From Glutinoglossum americanum (lineage: Eukaryota; Ascomycota; Geoglossomycetes; Geoglossales; Geoglossaceae), in NCBI GenBank assembly GCA_020080175.1, contig JAGHQL010000017.1, positions 1 through 64,000 on the forward strand: a DNA stretch of 64,000 nt, in the 5' to 3' direction. Of the stretch, positions 35,031-47,640 are shown piece by piece. Position numbers and translations under genes: made by a program. Numbering within the stretch: the stretch's first letter is position 1; the number at the start of each line of letters is the position of its first letter. Below the pieces are notes generated by a model that was given only the letters and a program-made list of their open reading frames with translations, did not search any database and was not told the origin of the DNA.

Positions 35031-38000
35031 CAAGCTGATGGTGTATTGTAAGAGACGCTTGTTGTCGTTCCAAGCACAGCTGGAATTTACTAAGGTTGAT
35101 GGTTTGACGTGAAGACGTTCATGAGGGTCGCCTAACTTCACTAGGAAACTTACGATATGCACAGAACAGAGATCTCGGCGGAAGAATCTTCCTATTCGGG
35201 AGATGATCAAATTTGGGCCAATAATAACTATATATATCCTTGGCAATCATTAACCCTCACGCACACATAGCGTTGCAGCTCTTCCCCCGAAACCTAGGTG
35301 ACTCTACAAAAGTTAACACACCCTCTTACATGGTGGATGGTAAATTATCTAGGTTCTTGTGATCTTGCTACTAGTAACTGTGCCTTAATCGTGCATTGTT
35401 ATTCGTTAGGATGAGCCACCCCCTCATCACCTCATTTCTATATTCCATTTCCCTTGCCGTCCACCCACGGCTGATCTGTTAGCTCCCACGCAACCCACCC
35501 AACTCTACCCTACCTGTTGAGATATGAAGCCCTTGGTATCGAGATACGGTTGTGGGTAGTGGACCAAGTTTGCTAGTAAATAGAGCAGCGTTCCCAAAAC
35601 CGAACACAGCATACAGCCTTATAGTCAGCTGGTAGTCCTCGATAAGCCAGGCTAATGTACCTAGGCCAAAAGTCTGTCATAGTGAGCGGGGTAAGAAATG
35701 TCACAAGGTAAATATTACGAGCGTGGGGATCTCCGCCAATCAGATCAGCTCAGAATCAGCTCAGATTATCGCAGCTGCCACGAGTCAACGTGGCCGTGTA
35801 TATCTTGGACCACGCAAACACTCCTGCAACCGGAAGTTTCTAGAACGACATTGGCTTGGTACAATGCCCACAGTAAACAAAAGCAATATATACCTCCCAC
35901 ACAGTTTCAGAATATAAAGCACTTTCCTAAAAGGAATCGGTCTCCTGAAACTTCAAGACCCCACAGCAGCCTTACGTTTAAAAGGCTTTATAAGATCATT
36001 CTAAATGTCGTCCACTCCCTATGGATAGAGGGTACTAAAAGTCCAAGTGAAGAACAACCAAGTAGTGTCATCGATAACTTCTTTTAACCCTTACCTCCTT
36101 AAGTCATAGTTATTAATACCTAATAGAAACACGCAGTATACGACACCAATGACGGCGCCCCATGCTCTTAATGTAGCCTAATTGGGCCCAAACCTGGCCT
36201 GTAGGCGGTGGCGGCATCTACCCGAAGGCGTAGTGATAGGCCTAAAGAAACAGCTATCCGGTTGAACGGACTCTTACACCAGTAGGTCGAGGCATCAGCG
36301 TTCCGATTAGCATATTGTCAGAAGCAACCGAAGCTGCCGTCTTGGATATTAGGCTCCCACCCGTTGGCCGAGCCTTTATATTCAGCTGACGCTCCGCTAG
36401 TTGTATATCGCTCCTTAACGTCAACATATAGTCCGAGTCGAGGCGATTTTGCTACTCTGGAGCATCCAGTTCTATTAGGTTAGCCCTAAGAGGTTGCTAA
36501 AGAGGTAGAAGTCCACGCGACATAGGACACATGAAAAGAAACTAGCCGTGATGCTAGCTAAGCCATCCGGGTACCAAGTTTCTGATGTTGTATTCGTTCG
36601 AAAGGGCGCTGACCATTCTACAGATGCTAGAAAATGTATCGTCGGATACCCCACTTGGGTAGCAATAAAGGCGGCTCCTTCAGGGCCGATGGCCAATATG
36701 TCTACCTATACCTCGGACGCACGGGTCGATCGCTAGAGCATATAGGATGTGGCACCGCATTAGCCGGGGGGATGGCCCTTTAGTGACGATATGCGGGCAC
36801 AAAAAGACCACACCACGGTATCTCTTCATAGGCTGCTGGAGGGCATCCCAGGCTTCCGAGGCTTTAGCGGATAAGAAACTATAAACAAAGCAGTTAATAC
36901 TGGATTAGTTTATCAAACTCGAATGCTGAAAAATTCGATGGGGTGACTAACTTCTTAGACTCTGCGCACCAAAAGAGTGTGCCTCTGCAACAACGCCAAG
37001 AAGGCCGCTTCAAAACTTGCAACTTGCAACATACTCCCCGGAATCGGGTCCGGTATCACAAGGTCACTTGGGCGTCTAGAGACTATAGTAGAAGATGTCT
37101 GCGCCTCTGGAGCTAACGATGCTGAGGAAGAAAGCCCCGCGACTGTGCGCTCTAGGCAGCTTCCAAGGAAACTGCTGATACCGCAGGAACTCAACTTATT
37201 TCCGTATTTTCTTCACTCTAGCTTGAGCCGGCGACCGATTTGACCCAAGGCATTATCCTATATGGCCAAACCAACTCCGGAGGGAGAGGAGAATGGCTGT
37301 GCAGAAGGAAAGCATGCACTTACCCTATCACAATTTAGACGCACCGAGAGTCGCCGGTCGGAGTGTTAAGGCCACCAGCACAGCCTCTGGACTCTTGCGT
37401 GTTTAGGACTGGAGGTAGTCCTGCGAGTAATTTTTGAGATGTCAGCAACGGAGAGGACCAGGGGAGGGGGCTCTTCTCTTTAGAAGCCGAATATGGCCAT
37501 AAATCAATAAACAGTCGAGCTTCACGTATGTGGGGTTCTGGTTGTGCTCGGTGGAGCTTGTTCAAATGAGGCTCTGGACAGGGCTGCAGAGCCTCTGAAG
37601 ATTACATAACCACAGCTATTCTTGATTTTTTAGTATTCGCCGATTATGCTCAGGGCTTGTTTGACTCACAAATAGCTTTTCTTGCTGTCCAGTCGTAGAC
37701 ATATTGCGCACTTACCTCGCCCCGAATTGGTGCCCAATATCTCGGCCCTCCAGACTTCGACTCCGCTTCTTGCTGCGCAAATCCTCGAATCCAAGGGAGT
37801 CAGATAGGGCTTGTTGTGATCCTGGTATCAATCGCTCTTCCAGAAGAATTACCCCGGCTATGCTAACGTTTCAAAGTGCTATGTTGTCCGCCGCCGCCTT
37901 TACATTTCGGTGTTTCTGCCTGGGTCATCACCTTTCACCGGATGTCCTTTCTGGTTACCGGAAGACCCAGGGCTTTGGTCCTCAGTCAACTACTTTAGAC

Positions 38001-41000
38001 TCGCCTTGGTGATCCCCTCGCCGAGAGCCTGATTCCTTAGATGCTTCGCCCTTCAAGGCACGCATCTTCTCGCCCTATCTATGGAATATCCTCATAAGGC
38101 GCAGATAGGTTTAGCAGGAATCCGGCCTGATAATGTTGTCTCGTAATATAAAAGAGGGACAGGTCGCCCAACGTTGGGGACATCAACACAGCAAGTTTAT
38201 TCCTCTGAGTACGACAGAGCGCCCACATCAGTCAATCCGCAGGTTCCTCAAATACAAGCATACTCATACCAAACTACCAACCATGCCTGAAAAGCCGGTG
38301 TGGTACTGCGTATGTGAATGTCTGTAGTGGCGTCAACGACGGGCTTGACTAATTGAATATAGTCCGAGTGCGGCCACGGACCGCTAAATCCGAGTATAGA
38401 CGTTGCATGTCCAATATGCCACCACATGGCCTGCGAGTAAGTTGAGATTATAATATCATAGAGTTTGATGTTGACAAAGACCAGAAATTGCTGCATGACA
38501 ACAATCAAGCAGCGTCCTTACTGGGATGGATACCAGTGGCGTAGCTAAAACGCACCACTGATACAGTAAAGGCCAAAAGTTCGGAACACTTGTGAAAGTG
38601 TTCTAAACACCCGACCTTACCCTGCACTCCAAAACCATCGGCGGCTTGCGACACACGGTCTCGCGGATTTTCAACCCCTAGCGAAGCCAGCCAAGTCAAC
38701 GAATTATTTTTTAACTCCTTTTTTTTGGTTACGATTTCCTTTGTATTTCCTTCTCACTTAGGTTATTTTGGGGCAATAGATTTCAATCTTTCACCATTCT
38801 TTTACTGGCTTCCCTTCCCTCCTCACGTCTCATCGTTTGCCTTGTTAAGCCTCTGTACCTCCTAATATTCCCCCTTCTTTGCTTCTTCGGTGCGCTGTAC
38901 CAACACCTAGCATTCTGGCGGCTTTCTCAAGTTAGGCTCTAGCGATGCATAGCTGGAGTATGTGTAGCCGTAGTTTTTAGATCGTCCTACGGCATTTCCC
39001 CTATCTTTAACTTTTAACTTCCTTCACCGGCTTCAGGCACCAGCGTGAAAAAAAAAAAAGCAAGGTATCCTAGATTGGATTAAACGAGAATACCGGCTTA
39101 TCGTGAGAATAAGCTTAAGCGATTTTGTCCAACGGAACCGATGCAACGCCACACGGTGTGAATATGTACAGTATGGTAAGGCATCCCGTAGAGAATAGGT
39201 TACATGGTATCCCAGGCTCTCAGCCAAAAAGGTGCGAGACAAGCCAAAACAGCCTGTGGGCGAGAGGGATTCTAGCCCTCAACGCCTAAACGTCCGGACG
39301 TCACGCAAAATCAGCCCAACTAAACCTAACGAACAAACGCTTGATTTCCTGCAGGCACTATTAACCGCCCACCGAGGCTCTTTTTCTCTTCACCTGACAT
39401 ACACAACCGCAACTTGACCGTCCAATGGATGTAACTGGATACCGAGTCATCGGGATTTCCGAGCACCGAGTCATGTGGGTTGGAAGCTTATTGGCCCTGC
39501 ATAATGCAAGAGGCATCTGGCGTCCATGCGGGTGCTTGAACTCACGAAAAAGCAACGGAGACCGGAAGTACTAGCACACTAACGGAGTATGTAAAAGTGA
39601 TGGAGGGCTGTGTTTCTTGGGATGGGACGGAGGTGGAGCAGTGAAGCTGGTTGCGGAGGATGGGAGGGGTTAACAATGTGACTGACTCTCTTGCGTGCTT
39701 TCTCACCGACTCAGGTCGTCACATCGCAACCACAGCCATCCTATCTCCGAGCGGAAAAAACCGAGGCTTCTCTACACTGCTGTGCACTACCGACAGGAGT
39801 CCGAGCAAGTCGTTTTAAAACTCCCTGTGCCTGTGGCAAGTCAGCTTACAGACGCGCAATCGGTCGTCCTCTCGCGGTTCCAGAACACTTCTCGGAGAAA
39901 AAAACTCCATACGTTAGGATAGCCATAACGCAAGGATCAGCCAATTAGTTTCAGCTATCCTAGACCTTGATTCCGCAGGTCCCGACAAAGGGGATTTTGC
40001 ACGCCAGCGTTCTCGCCTCATTTTTCTTTCTTTTCTCACTGGCTTCCTGCCCCTGATTTTAGTGGTTGATCTGCGGCGGATCGTGCTATTTAAAATGTGC
40101 CACAACGCAGGCATCGTGCCCTCGTGGTAAGGCGATGTCGGTGACCATCAGCTATCTGCATGATACCTACACGTTAGATTACTTTGTGCTGCTCACCGCC
40201 TGTCGTGTGTCCACATATGCAGTGGTTGCAGTGGTTGGGTGGCTGGGTGGCTTCTGCAAGCGGTGGAAGAACCTTGGGGAGGGGAAGACAGGAACCAGGA
40301 CCCATGGACAAGTGACCGACAACTGACACAACTACTATGTCAAGGGTTCGTAATGGACTAAGCTCGATTGATCTTATCGCCTGTTCGCGGCGCGTGCGCT
40401 CGCTCCATCAATCACCGGCCAAACAGAATTCAAACCCAGGGACAGGACAGCACATGTACGCAAGCAATTGCACGTAAGTACGCAAAAGTACGCAATTCAT
40501 TCGTCAGCCTTTTTTCCTCGCACGGACGACGTAATTGCAACTCTTGGACATGGTCATCCCGGTCGGCCGGTGAGTTTTTTAGTTATTAACATAGTAGGCT
40601 TAACTATCCGGGTAATCTTTTAGTTTACTAACTAGTAATCGCTAGACTAGAATTCTTTTTAAATTTTTTCACCTTTCCTCGTGGAAGCGGAACCGGGAGC
40701 GCGGGATCTCGGAGGGTTCGGAGGTGGATCGTTTGAAGGGGAGATGAGATATGATGGATGGGTGAGTTTTGCGAGGGTGTGACCAAAAGGGGGAAGCAAG
40801 CTGGTAGGTGGGAGGGGCTATATACACGCCATCAACCCCCCCCGCAGCGCGCCTCTTCTGTGCTTCGGGAATGCTAGCATACACACGTTCAGCTACTTAC
40901 GACTTGGCTCAGGTGGCGAATATAACTGACCGGATCGACCAAGAAAAACTTCGTCAGTCTTTTTCTCAATAAGAAAGAGTATAAGGCGCAGCACCGAAAG

Positions 41001-41131
41001 AACCACCTACTAAAGCAACCAACCTCGAATCCACACCGCTCTTATAAAAAAATCAAACGGTCTCACGATCCTCTTTTAAAAAACAGCGCCCGACCCGATC
41101 ATAAAATCAAACCACAAACCCCAAATTAACA
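35031..41131. other. gene-poor region, possibly with decayed elements
   Basis: Six kilobases without a gene I can support. Open frames are short (60-130 codons), lie on both strands and match no family I recognise. Base composition is not strongly AT-rich, so heavy RIP mutation is not obvious. T-rich blocks at 38706-38880 and 40640-40670 look like gene flanks. I see no terminal repeats or telltale polymerase or transposase motifs by eye, so any relic nature is only a guess from gene absence. Confidence 0.5.
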
Positions 41132-41473
41132 ATGCCCTGGCGCTGGCGCTGCTGCCGTTGCGACAACTCCTCTACCCTCCCAGCAGACAACAAAACCATC
41201 CCCACCTGCCAGCTACCCGCCTGTCGTCACCAGCAATGTAACGGGTGCGAGGTTAAATTCGTTGATTACCATCTTAGCTATGATAACGATGGTGTTTTTT
41301 TGAGTTTGTCGCATAAATGGGTATGGGATGGGTGTGGCAGTGAAGGGATAACGGAGAGGGGAAGAGGGGGGTATGGGGGTGTTGAGAGAGGTGGGCATTG
41401 TGAGGCTGTTGTTGTTGGGCGGCAGTATCTTGGGCGGGTAGAGAAGGATTTTGAGGGGGGTGGGTTTCCTTGA
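41132..41473 (+). CDS. small cysteine-rich protein, possibly a first exon
   Basis: A 113-codon frame that starts MPWRWRCCRCDN after an A/C-rich leader ending TTAACAATG, a good fungal start context. The first 40 residues contain CCRC, CQLPAC and HQQCNGC. This spacing resembles the short zinc-ribbon-like motif that begins many small fungal proteins (W-C-x-x-C ... C-x-x-C-x-H-x-x-C-x-x-C). After CNGCEV the frame becomes low-complexity and Gly-rich, so the true exon may end near 41252 at GTTAAA and splice on. I assign no function, and the 3' end is uncertain. Confidence 0.4.
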   Translation: MPWRWRCCRCDNSSTLPADNKTIPTCQLPACRHQQCNGCEVKFVDYHLSYDNDGVFLSLSHKWVWDGCGSEGITERGRGGYGGVERGGHCEAVVVGRQYLGRVEKDFEGGGFP

Positions 41474-42782
41474 GGCGATGATTGTGGGATCGGATGGGTT
41501 CTGCTTCATGCTCTCTACCGCCATCACACTTTATCTTCCCCACCATGGAATTGCCGCAACCCACAACACGAAGATGCCAACATCACGCGCCCAACAATCT
41601 AACCCCAAAAAAGCCTCACCCTTCGCCCTTCCGAAGAACGTCCCTCCATTCGCTCTCTCGCTCAACTCAAACCAAAAAGACCGCCCTCATGTTTCCATTT
41701 TCATATATGGGAAAAAGAAAAATCAAGTCGGGAATTAGAAAGGATAACTTATTTTGTCTCATTTATCGGTTGTCGGGATAGAGAATGGATAAGTTGGGCT
41801 TCTGGGTTTTTTGTTTTAATCTCGTTTTGGTATATCTACTCCACTCGTCACCGCCTATTCCTCGCATTTTCCTACTTGGTGGGCTTCCTTCCTTGCATGG
41901 GGGCTCTTTTAAACGGGATGGCTGGATTTGGTGCTTCTTATCTTACCCATTGTTTTGTTGGTTTGTTGTCGTTGCTGTTGCTCCAGACCAGGGTGGGCGG
42001 GCGGTTGATTTGGGTGGTATTGAAGTTTGCGGGTTTGGGGGAGAGGCACTTGCCTTTCTGAGGGGATGAATGTGTGAGTTCTCGTTTGAACCTTCCTTTT
42101 CGTTCTCTTCGTCCGGGTTTAACGCCCTACTTATTCTCTTTTCTCAAACTCATACCCTGGATGGATTTTACTTTCAATTCACGCATATGTCCTGGCGACG
42201 GGCTTTTTTCACAAGCGTCTTTATTGGAATTTCTTTTTTTGGAGAGGAAGGGTTTTTTGGCTATTTATTGCGCAAACTTTCTTGCTTTCTTGCCTCTAGC
42301 ATTCGCTCAGCCCCTCGTAGTGAGGGAGAGCGTCATTAGGGGGGCTTCGCGATCACAAGCTCGTAACTTAGACTTTTCTCTTTTTCTTTTTTTTTATAGG
42401 TTGCTCCAATATCATGACGACTTGATTAGTGACACATATGCACCCTTTTTTTGGCTTGTGGAAGGGTTAGACGCACACAAACACAAGGCACGACAGAGTG
42501 AGGGGTTCTTGTTTTTGTGTCACAGGCTTGCGATCTAGACCGACACCAGTTGGTAACAGGTATCGGCTTTGTTGGCATATGCAAAGGATAAAGTTGCAGG
42601 CGAATAGATTCATGGACTTGGAAACTAGAATGTGGGAGACGATCGTTTTGAACATGTGACGTCATTATTGGATACCTGTCCATCTTCCAGGAAAAAAAAT
42701 TGGGAGGGGCCTCCGTCGGCGGCAGGGAGATTGCTACGTTGATCGAGAGTCCGCTGTGGCTGAGGAATGACGAACGGGGGGA
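41474..42782. other. gene-less stretch
   Basis: No supportable gene. Several overlapping open frames rich in Phe, Leu and Ser arise from T- and C-rich DNA. It lies downstream of the deaminase gene. Confidence 0.5.
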
Positions 42783-43373
42783 TCACGGATCATGTCGCTG
42801 CATCACCGCCGCCACTATCCCTCTCGCCAACTTTCCGCCCTTCCCCTGATGACGATGCCCCGCCATAGCAACCTCCAAAATCTCCTCCTCCAACCCCCCG
42901 ACATCCAAAACCTCCACCCCAGCCTCCCTCAAAACCCTCCTCCCCTCATTCCCCTCCACGAAAACCCCAGGCTCCCGGACCCCGACGTACACCCTCCCGA
43001 CGCGACCCCCCGTGCCCAGGATCCTCTCCACACAGCTCCGCTCCCCGCTCAGCCGCCTCCAGCACGGCTCCATGGTCGTGTACAGCGCAACGTCCTCGCC
43101 CGACGGCGGGAAAGCGCCGGCGAGCTTGGCGAGGCAGTTCTGCTCGGCGTGGGTGTTGCCGGGGAGTTCGAGGGTGTAGGAGGTGCTGAGGAGGGTGTTT
43201 GTGGTTTGGGAGAGGAGGAGGGCGCCGACGCGGTAGTTGGTTGGTTTTGGGGGGGAGAGGCGGGAGAGGGTTAGGGCGAGGCGCATGTAGGCCTGGTGAT
43301 CGTTTGGGGCGATTGGCGGGTGGAGGTGGACTGTTGGTGGCGGCGGGCCGGGGGTGGAGGGGGGTTCGGACAT
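42783..43373 (-). CDS. cytidine-deaminase-superfamily protein, Rib2/DRAP-deaminase-like
   Basis: A 196-residue single exon. The zinc-binding deaminase motifs are complete: HAEQN supplies the His ligand and the proton-shuttling Glu, and PCWRRLSGERSC supplies the two Cys ligands. The blocks NYRVGALLLS, LELPGNTHAEQNCL and VALYTTMEPC match fungal relatives of the deaminase half of Rib2, which deaminates a pyrimidine intermediate of riboflavin synthesis. There is no pseudouridine-synthase-like domain as in yeast Rib2, so the exact substrate is open. The length suits a stand-alone deaminase. The N-terminus is Pro-rich. It is divergent from the DnaJ gene 390 bases away. Confidence 0.83.
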   Translation of the reverse strand: MSEPPSTPGPPPPTVHLHPPIAPNDHQAYMRLALTLSRLSPPKPTNYRVGALLLSQTTNTLLSTSYTLELPGNTHAEQNCLAKLAGAFPPSGEDVALYTTMEPCWRRLSGERSCVERILGTGGRVGRVYVGVREPGVFVEGNEGRRVLREAGVEVLDVGGLEEEILEVAMAGHRHQGKGGKLARGIVAAVMQRHDP

Positions 43374-43763
43374 TGGTTAGTGGGGTTAGTTCACTGGTAA
43401 TTAACTAGACTAGGCGGTTGTTTTTGAGGACATGATTTCTTTTGGGGTGGGATGTTCGAGTCGTAGTTGGAGTCATATAGCAGGAAGACAGATTTTGGGG
43501 TTGTTCGGTGGTGAGGCTTCGCGGGGATGCAAAGGCAGCGATAGGGGCATTCTAGTTGATGGGGATGCCTGATGGTGTCAGAATCTAGGGCGTTTGTTTA
43601 ACCGTGAGAGACATTTCGTAAGCTATATCGTTAAAGCGGCATCGCATACACTATACGCGTTGAAACGCGTTAACCGACTTGGTGCTACTTACTACCATCA
43701 TCACCAACCACTTTGACGGACTTCTGTTCAGATCGACTTCTTTGTTGGTCGGAATAATTAGCC
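43374..43763. promoter_or_regulatory. bidirectional promoter region, deaminase / DnaJ
   Basis: 390 bases between two divergent start codons, so the genes probably share regulatory DNA. No individual sites are claimed. Confidence 0.5.
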
Positions 43764-45042
43764 ATGTCTCAGAGCAGTGAGGACATCATTGATGAGCCTC
43801 CTTCGTCTATCAATCCTTATGAGGTCCTTGGTGTTGAGAAGGATGCTACGGAGAGTGAGATTAAGTCTGCTTATAGGAAGCGGGCGTTGAAGAATCACCC
43901 TGGTGAGTCGAGAATGAGGGTTCCTTCCGTGGTATTGCACCATGCTCTAGGCTTTGTTCTTTGCTTGTTATCATATGAACGTAGGAGCGCTGTAGTGTGA
44001 AGCAGCGGCGTTCTGTGCTTGCGGTTTCATGCATTTACAAGCCGTCTACTGACCTTATCCTCTAGACAAGGTCTCTACCGAGGAGAAAGAAAACGCACAC
44101 AAAACTTTCCAAGAAATTGCATTCGCCTACGCCATTCTCTCCGACGAACGTCGTCGAAAACGTTACGATGTGACAGGTCGAACCGAAGAGTCCTTGGACC
44201 TCGAAGACGACGACTTTAACTGGGCGGACTTCTACCGCGAGCAATGGCGTGACTCCATCACCGAGGAGGTGATCGAGAAGTTTAAGCTGGAATACAAAGG
44301 TTCAGACGAGGAGAAATGCGATTTATTGAAGTTTTATGAGATGTTTGAGGGTAATATGAGCAAGATTTATCAAATGGTCATGCTCAGCGATCCGCTCGAG
44401 GACGAGGAACGCTTCAGGGGGATCATCGACGCAGCCATCGTGGCTGGGGAGGTGGAATCCTATAGCGCATACACGAAAGAGTCCAAAGCCAGCAGAAAGC
44501 GCCGCCTCAAAGAAGCCCGCAAAGAAGCCACAAAAGAAGAACAAGAAGCCCTCGAAATGGCCCGAGAACTGGGCCTAGAAGACAAACTATTCAACAACGA
44601 ACCCGGCAACAAAAAACCCTCCAAAAAATCCAAAAAACCCACCGACGAATCCACTCTCGCATCCCTAATCATGGCCCGCCAAAAAGACCGCTCGACATCC
44701 TTCCTCGACCGCCTCGAAGCCAAATACTCCGCGCCCGCCACCGCCAAGGCGGGCAGGAAGAGCAAGAAGCGCGGGAGCGCGGATATGGACGATCGTGATG
44801 GCGGTGGTGACGGTGCGCGTCCAGCCGAGCCGCCCGAGGAGGCGTTTCGGAGGATGGCGGAGAAGGGGAGTAGAGCGAAGGCGGAGAGAGGGGGTGGTGG
44901 GAAGCGGAGAAAGGGGCTTGTGGATGAAGGGTTGGATGGGGATGAGGATAGGGATGGGGGTGAGGATGCTGGTGTTGGGAAGGGGGGCAGGAAGGGCACC
45001 TCGAGAGGTCGGGCGAAGGGCGTTGCGGGGAAGTCTCGATGA
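43764..45042 (+). CDS. J-domain protein of the DNAJC9 type
   Basis: Spliced model: exons 43764-43902 and 44066-45042, giving 371 residues. The J domain (about residues 17-85) starts INPYEVLGVEKDATESEIK. The essential His-Pro-Asp motif is split by the 163-base intron: HP is in exon 1 and the Asp codon is completed in exon 2 (NHP|DKVSTEEK). After it come SLDLEDDDFNWADFYREQWR and a helical region (EEVIEKFKLEYKGSDEEK) typical of DNAJC9-like proteins, Hsp70 co-chaperones that in animals also chaperone histones H3-H4. The last 150 residues are Lys/Arg-rich and low in complexity, with likely nuclear localisation signals (KKPSKKSKKP). Nuclear location is inference. Confidence 0.92.
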
Positions 45043-45836
45043 TTGGTCGATCGATCGACGGGGCGAGGGAGGGGCTGTGTGTCCCCTACTACAGTTTATT
45101 ATAGTTTTTTATTTTTATTTTTCGTCCGTTCGCTGGCGTGGATCTGGGAAATTGGGTTGGTGATGGGGGGTGGGCATCGCTTTTGCTGTTATATATAGAT
45201 AAATGTCTTCCCTGGGAATCTCGAAGAAAAAAAAAAAGAAAAAGAGAAGGGTAGGACTGGGACCCTCCTATTTATTTTGCGTGTGGCTTTTTAGCTGGGA
45301 TGTATAGTGAGGAGCTTTCTGCTGTATCAAAGGTGTGTAGCGCCATTCCTCTCGCCCTCCAACCCACCCCCTCCCACCTTAGCCGTATAGGTTATTCAGT
45401 TTGAAGGGGCCGGGTTAAGCCCTACACACAAGGGTTCACCAGTTCTAGCTTTCTCAGTAGGGCATATCCCAGGCGCAAATAACTCATCAAGAATTCAGAG
45501 TACTATTTAATAACAGATTAATCAAACATACGGAAAAGCCGTGCCCCTAATATTATCAACAAAGCATGGGGGGAGAGGCCGTAGAAAAGTGAGAGTATAT
45601 ATATGACTCTGCGTTGCGCCAAACCTGTGGAAATTCAAGAGCGTTTTAGCGTTGTGACTGCTACTTTGACTAGGGGTTTGAGGCAAGATCCGTTGGTGGC
45701 TCCCAGAGAGCGTCTTGATTCGGGATAGGAAAAGGCGTAGAGACTTTGAAGTGAGCCTGACAAGAATAAAGGGCAACCGCTGGCCGATGAAAGCCCGGGG
45801 GACAATTAGGCCGTTGGTCCTCACAATATCCCCTGC
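45043..45836. other. convergent 3' spacer
   Basis: This lies between the ends of the DnaJ (+) and DUF3429 (-) genes. It includes an A run at 45225 and short open frames without family features. Confidence 0.55.
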
Positions 45837-46973
45837 TTACTCCTCCGCCTCACTCTCAGCCGCAATCTTCGCTTTCCTCTCCAGCTCCTCCTTCTCCAAA
45901 TCGTGCCAATCGGCATCCCTCAACTGCTTGAGCCTATCCGCAGTCCCCGGTATCCTACTTACCTGATCCCCAATCTGGCTGCGACCGATGAGGCTGATCA
46001 CAATACTAGCTCCAACGACGAATGTGAGCACGAAGCGGTAGGTACCGTACCACGCCGGCGCCCAACCGCGAGAAGCGGCGCGCGCGTCGGTGAAGTAGAG
46101 GAAGGTGAATGCAAGGAATTGGACGATGAGAGCGTGTTCTACCGGGAGAAGGATGGTTGGCCAGGCGACTGCGGGGGCAACCACGCCGATGGCGTAGCGA
46201 CGGTAGTGGTGGTAACCACCGTGGCCGGCCCATTCGAGACCCCAGTGGATGGCGCCGAGGAATGAGAGGATCTGTTAGAGGAAATGTAGGGTTAGAATCG
46301 ACTATTGCTTTCACGTAGGAACTCATCCATTGCGGCACAGATAAAGCAATGAAAGAACATACCACAGCGCCGTATCCAACTTGCAGGGGCTCAATGAAGT
46401 TCAGAAGAAGTTCAGCATTCTTGCCTGAGAGGAAGAGGCCGTAGCCGGTAGCGGCTGCATGATTGATGTCCCAGGCCAAGTAGACAGTCGATAACGAGGT
46501 ACCAAGGTAAGGTAGGACGCCCGCTAGGCCAATATAGTAGGCTTCTCTTGGGACTTGTCCAAGGTCAAATGTTTCTTTGATTGTTTTCTGCGTTTTGGAC
46601 GGTTCAGTCAGCGCAGGAAAACGCAATAGAGTGCAAAGTGCAGTTTCAGTCAGGACCCGAAACAGCATCGAGGAGCTCAAGGAGAGGGGATGCGAACCAC
46701 ATCCGATCTGACACCTTTGAGCATATCGACGTCTTGCTCCTGATTGGCTAATTCCTCAGGTTTCTTGTCGATGGTAGTATATCTTTGTACTGATACGGAA
46801 ATTGGACGATATGCAATCAACGATAGAAGCTGAGGGCGTTTCACATTGACGGAATTTAGCGGAGATATAAGTTGGGCTTTGCTGAAGGTAGATCGAATAG
46901 GTGTGCGAGAGATCGACGAAGAGGTTGAGATGAGTGAACGAAGGACGGAGCGAGTGGCTCCGGATCGCAACAT
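45837..46973 (-). CDS. DUF3429 (TMEM69-like) mitochondrial membrane protein
   Basis: Spliced model: exons 46973-46701, 46587-46363 and 46271-45837, giving 310 residues. The end of exon 1 could shift by 3 bases. The N-terminus (MLRSGATRSVLRSLISTSSS, with further Arg/Ser and no acids for about 60 residues) is a mitochondrial presequence. The DUF3429 core follows: PREAYYIGLAGVLPYLGTSL, LLLNFIEPLQVGYGAV, then WGLEWAGHGGYHHYRRYAIG and VAPAVAWPTILLPVEHALIV, with about five membrane helices. Human TMEM69 belongs to the same family; its function is unknown. The second intron ends TCTAACAG. The C-terminus is a charged helix (DLEKEELERKAKIAAESEAEE), probably a coiled coil. It is divergent from VPS13. 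Confidence 0.88.
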
Positions 46974-47640
46974 CGTGGCGCTACTCAATTGCTGTAGCAA
47001 AGAAAGACTAATTGATGGCTGAATCACCGACGGAAGGAGCAGCTACAGCATTCAATTGAGAAGTGCAATTGTCGCAACAGCTTCTGAGGAGCTTGGGGTA
47101 TATAAGGCGAAAAGCTTTCCGGAAAAGTGGAGTCTTTCTCGGGAATCGCTGCCAGAAGCAAGACACTAACCATAGGGCAACTCGTACCGGGGTTAAGGAT
47201 TACGTCATACAGTCCATCCTGTGCTTGGGTGTTCAGATGCCCTACGCCTTCCCCGTTCTTGTTATGTTTGGCCTGCCATTCGTGCCGACGAGGACAGATG
47301 GTTGATCACGAATACGCCGTCTGCCTGGTTCTGTTACCTATATCATGTACTTGTAACTTCTTGTACCTTATTGAGATCCCTGTCATTCGCCAAGTGAGAT
47401 CAACCAAACGTCATTGTTGGCTACGTCGTAACCAGTAATGCTGAAAAGTTGAAAAGACCCTCGATTCACTCCAAAGCTGGCGCTCAAGCGTTTTCATCGT
47501 CCATCCGTATTCTAGACTTCAGAATACATGCTGCTGCTTGATGTCCGCAACAACATAACACGGTTGAATATTCCTGCCTGAACCTGTGAAAAGTCCCTTG
47601 AACAGTCCCTGGCCAGGGTTACGGCCTCGCAGCTGCCGTC
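46974..47640. promoter_or_regulatory. bidirectional promoter region, DUF3429 gene / VPS13
   Basis: 667 bases between divergent starts. There is a short AAG/GCG-rich stretch near 47100 and no convincing gene. No individual sites are claimed. Confidence 0.45.

Noticed and set aside
36475-37243. Short frames on both strands in the gene desert
   Set aside because: Considered as possible mobile-element relics, but no reverse-transcriptase, integrase or transposase motif is visible.
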